NCBI RefSeq assembly: GCF_013347965.1
Contig: NZ_CP048810.1
Span: 2,604,001 to 2,668,000, forward strand
DNA: 64,000 nt
Direction: 5' to 3'
Source of the DNA: Pseudomonas bijieensis
Lineage (GTDB): Bacteria; Pseudomonadota; Gammaproteobacteria; Pseudomonadales; Pseudomonadaceae
In this document: positions 60,333 through 64,000 of the stretch, in pieces
Layout: every line of letters starts with the position of its first letter
Numbering within the stretch: the stretch's first letter is position 1
The notes under the pieces: generated by a model
Seen by the model: only the letters and a program-made list of their open reading frames with translations
What the model was told of the DNA's origin: nothing
The model's database searches: none
Translations under genes and position numbers: made by a program

Positions 60333-60370
60333 GCTGTTTACAAACAACCGTGTACGTAAGTATATTTCTT
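60333..60370 (+). promoter_or_regulatory. TtgR operator overlapping the ttgA promoter
   Basis: The segment TGTTTACAAACAACCGTGTA followed by CGTAAGTATATTTCTTAGC closely resembles the TtgR operator described for P. putida ttgABC. The TTTACA...GTAAGTATA pseudo-palindrome covers the promoter elements between ttgR and ttgA, so bound TtgR would block both genes. Confidence 0.8.
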
Positions 60371-60456
60371 AGCATCCTACTAATTGAAAAAATGCTCCTT
60401 TTTTACCCTTCCACCTTTCGAGTGCGCCAGTTACGCGCCTGGACCCGAGGATTTCC

Positions 60457-61614
60457 ATGCAATTCAAGCCAGCTGTTACTGCTCTGGTCACTGCCATCGC
60501 CCTGGCATCGCTGCTCAGCGGATGCAAAAAGGAAGAGGCTGCACCCGCTCCTCCCCCTCCTCAGGTCGGCGTCGTAACCCTCAAGACCCAGCCCTTCACC
60601 CTGACCTCGGAGCTTCCGGGGCGCACCAGCGCATTCCGTGTCGCCGAAGTTCGCCCACAGGTCAACGGCATCATCCTCAAGCGCCTGTTCAAAGAAGGCG
60701 CTGACGTCAAGGCCGGCCAGCAGCTGTATCAGATCGACCCGGCCGTCTATGAAGCGACCCTCAAGAGCGCCGAGGCCAACCTGCGCTCCACCAAGTCGAT
60801 TGCCGACCGCTACAAGCAACTGGTGGATGAACAGGCGGTGAGCCGTCAGGAATACGACACCGCCGTGGCCAATCGCCTGGAGTCGGAGGCCAACCTGCAG
60901 ACTGCCCAGATCAACGTGCGCTACACCAAGGTCTATGCACCGATTTCCGGTCGCATCGGCCGCTCCTCGGTCACCGAGGGAGCATTGGTGAGCAACGGCC
61001 AGGCCGACGCGCTGGCGACCATCCAGCAACTGGACCCGATCTATGTCGACGTGACGCAGAGCTCGGTCGAACTGCTGCAACTGCGCCGCGAACTGGAAAG
61101 CGGCCGCTTGCAAAAGGCCGGCGAAAACGCCGCCATGGTCAAGCTGACCCTGGAAGACGGCAGCCTGTATCCACACGAAGGCAAGCTGGAGTTCTCCGAA
61201 GTGTCGGTCGACCAGACCACCGGTTCCGTGACCTTGCGCGCCGTGTTCCCCAACCCTGACCACACCCTGTTGCCGGGCATGTTCGTCCACGCGCAATTGC
61301 AGGCTGGTGTGAACAGCGCGGCGATCCTGGCACCACAGCAAGGCGTGACCCGCGACCTCAAGGGTACGCCGACCGCCCTGGTCGTTGGCGCTGACAACAA
61401 GGTCGAACTGCGTCAGCTCAAGGCCAGCCGCACCGTCGGCAGCCAATGGCTGATCGAAGACGGGCTCAAGGCCGGCGATCGCCTGATCACCGAAGGGTTG
61501 CAGTTCGTACGCCCTGGCGTGGAAGTCAAAGCCACCGAAGCCACCAACGTTGGCACCAAGAACCCGGTCCCCGCACAGGCAGCTGATAAAGCCGCCGGCG
61601 GCAAAGGGGAGTAA
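60457..61614 (+). CDS. ttgA: RND efflux periplasmic adaptor TtgA/MexA-like
   Basis: A 385-residue membrane fusion lipoprotein: lipobox SLLSGC (Cys about 24), HlyD-type barrel and lipoyl halves (LPGRTSAFRVAEVRPQVNGI, about 52-71; VYAPISGRIGRSSVTEGALV, about 157), alpha-hairpin between, and a late GVTRDLKGTPTALVVGADNK. It joins TtgB to an outer-membrane channel. The order is ttgA-ttgB with a 3-base gap; the channel gene would lie beyond the window. Confidence 0.95.
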   Translation: MQFKPAVTALVTAIALASLLSGCKKEEAAPAPPPPQVGVVTLKTQPFTLTSELPGRTSAFRVAEVRPQVNGIILKRLFKEGADVKAGQQLYQIDPAVYEATLKSAEANLRSTKSIADRYKQLVDEQAVSRQEYDTAVANRLESEANLQTAQINVRYTKVYAPISGRIGRSSVTEGALVSNGQADALATIQQLDPIYVDVTQSSVELLQLRRELESGRLQKAGENAAMVKLTLEDGSLYPHEGKLEFSEVSVDQTTGSVTLRAVFPNPDHTLLPGMFVHAQLQAGVNSAAILAPQQGVTRDLKGTPTALVVGADNKVELRQLKASRTVGSQWLIEDGLKAGDRLITEGLQFVRPGVEVKATEATNVGTKNPVPAQAADKAAGGKGE

Positions 61615-61617
61615 ACC

Positions 61618-64000
61618 ATGTCGAAATTCTTTATCGACCGTCCGATTTTCGCCTGGGTGATCGCCCTGGTGATCATGCTGGTCGGGGCTCTCTCGATCCT
61701 CAAGTTGCCGATCAACCAGTACCCGAGCATTGCACCGCCGGCCATCGCGATTCAAGTGACCTACCCGGGCGCGTCCGCGCAAACCGTGCAGGACACCGTG
61801 GTACAGGTGATCGAACAGCAGCTCAACGGCATCGACAACCTGCGTTATGTGTCCTCGGAAAGTAACTCCGATGGCAGCATGACCATCACGGCCACCTTCG
61901 AGCAAGGCACCAACTCCGATACCGCGCAGGTCCAGGTCCAGAACAAACTGAACCTGGCCACCCCGCTGCTGCCGCAAGAAGTGCAGCAACAGGGCATCCG
62001 CGTGACCAAGTCAGTGAGAAACTTCCTGATGGTGATCGGCGTGGTGTCGCGCGACGGCAGCATGACTCGGGAAGACTTGTCCAACTACATCGTCTCCAAC
62101 ATGCAGGACCCGATCTCGCGCACCGCTGGTGTCGGTGACTTCCAGGTCTTCGGCGCCCAATACGCGATGCGGATCTGGCTCGACCCGGCCAAGCTGAACA
62201 ACTTCAACCTGACCCCGGTGGATGTGAGCACGGCCATTTCCGCGCAGAACGTCCAGATCGCGTCCGGCCAGCTCGGCGGCCTGCCGGCCATGCCCGGCCA
62301 ACAACTGAACGCCACCATCATCGGCAAGACCCGCCTGCAGACCGCCGAGCAGTTCAAGGCGATCCTGCTCAAGGTCAACCCGGACGGCTCGCAAGTGCGT
62401 GTCGGCGATGTGGCCGATGTCGCCCTGGGTGGCGAGAACTACAGCATCAATGCCCAGTTCAACGGCGCTCCGGCCTCCGGCCTGGCCGTGCGACTGGCAA
62501 CTGGCGCCAACGCCCTCGATACCGCCAAGGCCCTGCGCAAGACCGTCGACGACCTCAAGCCGTTCTTCCCCCAAGGCCTGGAAGTAGTGTTCCCCTACGA
62601 CACCACCCCGGTAGTGAGCGAATCGATCAAAGGTGTGGTTGAAACCCTGGTCGAGGCGGTCGCCCTGGTGTTCCTGGTGATGTTCCTGTTCCTGCAGAAC
62701 TTCCGCGCCACCATCATCACCACGATGACCGTGCCGGTGGTACTGCTGGGCACCTTCGGGATCCTCGCGGCGTTCGGCTTCAGCATCAACACCCTGACCA
62801 TGTTCGGCATGGTGCTGGCCATCGGCTTGCTGGTGGACGACGCCATCGTCGTGGTGGAAAACGTCGAACGGGTGATGAGCGAAGAAGGCCTGTCGCCCAA
62901 GGAAGCCACCAAGAAATCCATGGGCCAGATCCAGGGCGCCCTGGTGGGCATCGCCCTGGTGCTCTCGGCGGTACTGCTGCCGATGGCATTCTTCGGCGGC
63001 TCCACCGGTGTGATCTACAAGCAGTTCTCCATCACCATCGTTTCGGCCATGGCCCTGTCGGTCATGGTGGCATTGATCTTTACGCCGGCCCTGTGCGCCA
63101 CCATGCTCAAGCCAATCCCCAAGGGTGAGCACGGCACACCGAAACGCGGCTTCTTCGGCTGGTTCAACCGCACCTTCGACCGTGGTGTCAGGAGCTACGA
63201 ACGGGGCGTGGGCAACATGCTCAAGCACAAGGCCCCGTATCTGCTGGCCTATATCATCATCGTGGTTGGCATGGTCTGGCTGTTCACCCGCATCCCGACG
63301 GCGTTCCTGCCGGAAGAAGACCAGGGCGTATTGTTTGCCCAGGTACAGACACCGGCGGGTTCCAGCGCCGAACGTACCCAGGTGGTGGTGGACAAGATGC
63401 GTGAGTTCCTGCTGCGACCCAGCAAGGACGGCGGCGAAGGCGATGGCGTGGCCTCGGTGTTCACCGTGACCGGCTTCAACTTTGCCGGCCGTGGCCAGAG
63501 CTCCGGCCTGGCGTTCATCATGCTCAAGCCGTGGGAAGAACGTAACGCTGACAACAGCGTGTTCAAGATCGCCGGTCGGGCCCAGCAACACTTCTTCACC
63601 TTCCGCGACGCGATGGTGTTCGCCTTCGCACCGCCAGCGGTGATGGAACTGGGTAACGCCACCGGTTTCGACGTGTTCCTGCAGGACCGTGCCGGTATCG
63701 GCCACGACAAGCTGATGGAAGCCCGCAACCAGTTCCTGGGCATGGCGTCCCAGAGCAAGATACTGGCCCAGGTGCGTCCGAACGGTCTGAACGATGAACC
63801 GCAATACCAGTTGGAAATCGATGACGAGAAGGCCAGTGCCCTGGGCATTACCCTTTCGGAAATCAACAACACCCTGTCGATTGCCTTGGGCAGTAGCTAT
63901 GTGAACGACTTCATCGACCGTGGTCGAGTGAAACGGGTGTACGTCCAGGGCCAGCCGAATGCGCGCATGAGTCCCGAAGACCTGAAGAAGTGGTACGTGC
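61618..64000 (+). CDS. ttgB: RND efflux inner-membrane pump TtgB/MexB-like (3' end beyond window)
   Basis: I translated 794 residues of an expected about 1050. Start [20 protein letters not shown]. The proton-relay Asp pair is in [18 protein letters not shown] (about 407-408), and the periplasmic porter loops are present, including [20 protein letters not shown]. It exports solvents and antibiotics as a trimer using the proton gradient. The frame is open to the right edge. Confidence 0.95.
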   Translation, partial: MSKFFIDRPIFAWVIALVIMLVGALSILKLPINQYPSIAPPAIAIQVTYPGASAQTVQDTVVQVIEQQLNGIDNLRYVSSESNSDGSMTITATFEQGTNSDTAQVQVQNKLNLATPLLPQEVQQQGIRVTKSVRNFLMVIGVVSRDGSMTREDLSNYIVSNMQDPISRTAGVGDFQVFGAQYAMRIWLDPAKLNNFNLTPVDVSTAISAQNVQIASGQLGGLPAMPGQQLNATIIGKTRLQTAEQFKAILLKVNPDGSQVRVGDVADVALGGENYSINAQFNGAPASGLAVRLATGANALDTAKALRKTVDDLKPFFPQGLEVVFPYDTTPVVSESIKGVVETLVEAVALVFLVMFLFLQNFRATIITTMTVPVVLLGTFGILAAFGFSINTLTMFGMVLAIGLLVDDAIVVVENVERVMSEEGLSPKEATKKSMGQIQGALVGIALVLSAVLLPMAFFGGSTGVIYKQFSITIVSAMALSVMVALIFTPALCATMLKPIPKGEHGTPKRGFFGWFNRTFDRGVRSYERGVGNMLKHKAPYLLAYIIIVVGMVWLFTRIPTAFLPEEDQGVLFAQVQTPAGSSAERTQVVVDKMREFLLRPSKDGGEGDGVASVFTVTGFNFAGRGQSSGLAFIMLKPWEERNADNSVFKIAGRAQQHFFTFRDAMVFAFAPPAVMELGNATGFDVFLQDRAGIGHDKLMEARNQFLGMASQSKILAQVRPNGLNDEPQYQLEIDDEKASALGITLSEINNTLSIALGSSYVNDFIDRGRVKRVYVQGQPNARMSPEDLKKWYV

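Noticed and set aside
60403..61989. 528-codon open frame antisense to ttgA and the start of ttgB
   Set aside because: It crosses two strongly supported genes on the other strand and shows no domain.
62011..63804. 597-codon open frame antisense to the RND pump gene
   Set aside because: It mirrors the codon structure of the GC-rich pump gene, has a low-complexity His/Gly/Gln-rich translation and no ribosome-binding site.

Overview
The window looks like chromosomal DNA of a fluorescens-group Pseudomonas. The coding regions are GC-rich. Many genes closely resemble known pseudomonad proteins: PhaG, XenB, TtgR/TtgA/TtgB, OlsB/OlsA and tctDE-tctCBA. The intergenic spaces are peppered with the pseudomonad REP/BIME hairpin (TGTGGGAGC...GCTCGCGAT and its inverse). 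Both ends are cut inside genes: the TctE sensor kinase at the left and the TtgB-type RND pump at the right. No tool was run; all family names come from reading the translations.

Layout. 1-6.2 kb: a tctDE two-component pair divergent from a tctCBA tripartite tricarboxylate transporter followed by an AbrB-family permease, with two A-rich Crc/Hfq-type motifs in the leader. 6.3-8.8 kb: ung, a 3-hydroxyisobutyryl-CoA hydrolase-like enzyme and a tyrosine-rich lipoprotein. 9.0-19.1 kb: a complete guanidine-assimilation operon (ABC importer, carboxyguanidine deiminase pair, biotin-dependent carboxylase, allophanate hydrolase) under a candidate sigma-54 promoter and a clear guanidine-I riboswitch. The carboxylase gene carries an in-frame REP pair in an interdomain linker. 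19.3-22.2 kb: a degenerate GGDEF protein, a CWC protein, an RsuA-type pseudouridine synthase and phaG.

22.3-32.6 kb is an accessory region beginning at a tRNA-Gly(CCC). It holds two unrelated hicAB modules, a DUF3077-like gene behind a structured RNA region resembling C4 antisense RNA, a large RTX protein with five 642-bp tandem repeats, and two tiny coiled-coil membrane proteins. Several direct repeats include a terminator and the 3' end of the lrp-like gene, and one copy of a repeat unit has lost its interior. The repeats suggest that modules were inserted or duplicated between tRNA-Gly and lrp/lysE. No integrase or transposase is visible.

32.6-52 kb: mostly stand-alone genes: small lipoprotein, iron permease-like protein, DUF4142, a PAS-GAF-GGDEF cyclase, fosA, an alpha-oxoamine-synthase-like enzyme with an MFS exporter, yiaY, a DUF4917 SIR2-like protein, yegP, a DJ-1/PfpI protein, a methyltransferase, lemA with two TPM proteins, bglX, yceI-clsB and a serine hydrolase pair. 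52-64 kb: an acyl-CoA dehydrogenase-like gene, olsBA (ornithine lipids), a tandemly amplified BIME, acpH, an arsR-MFS-xenB operon with a multi-copy operator, one orphan gene, and ttgR-ttgAB with a recognisable TtgR operator.
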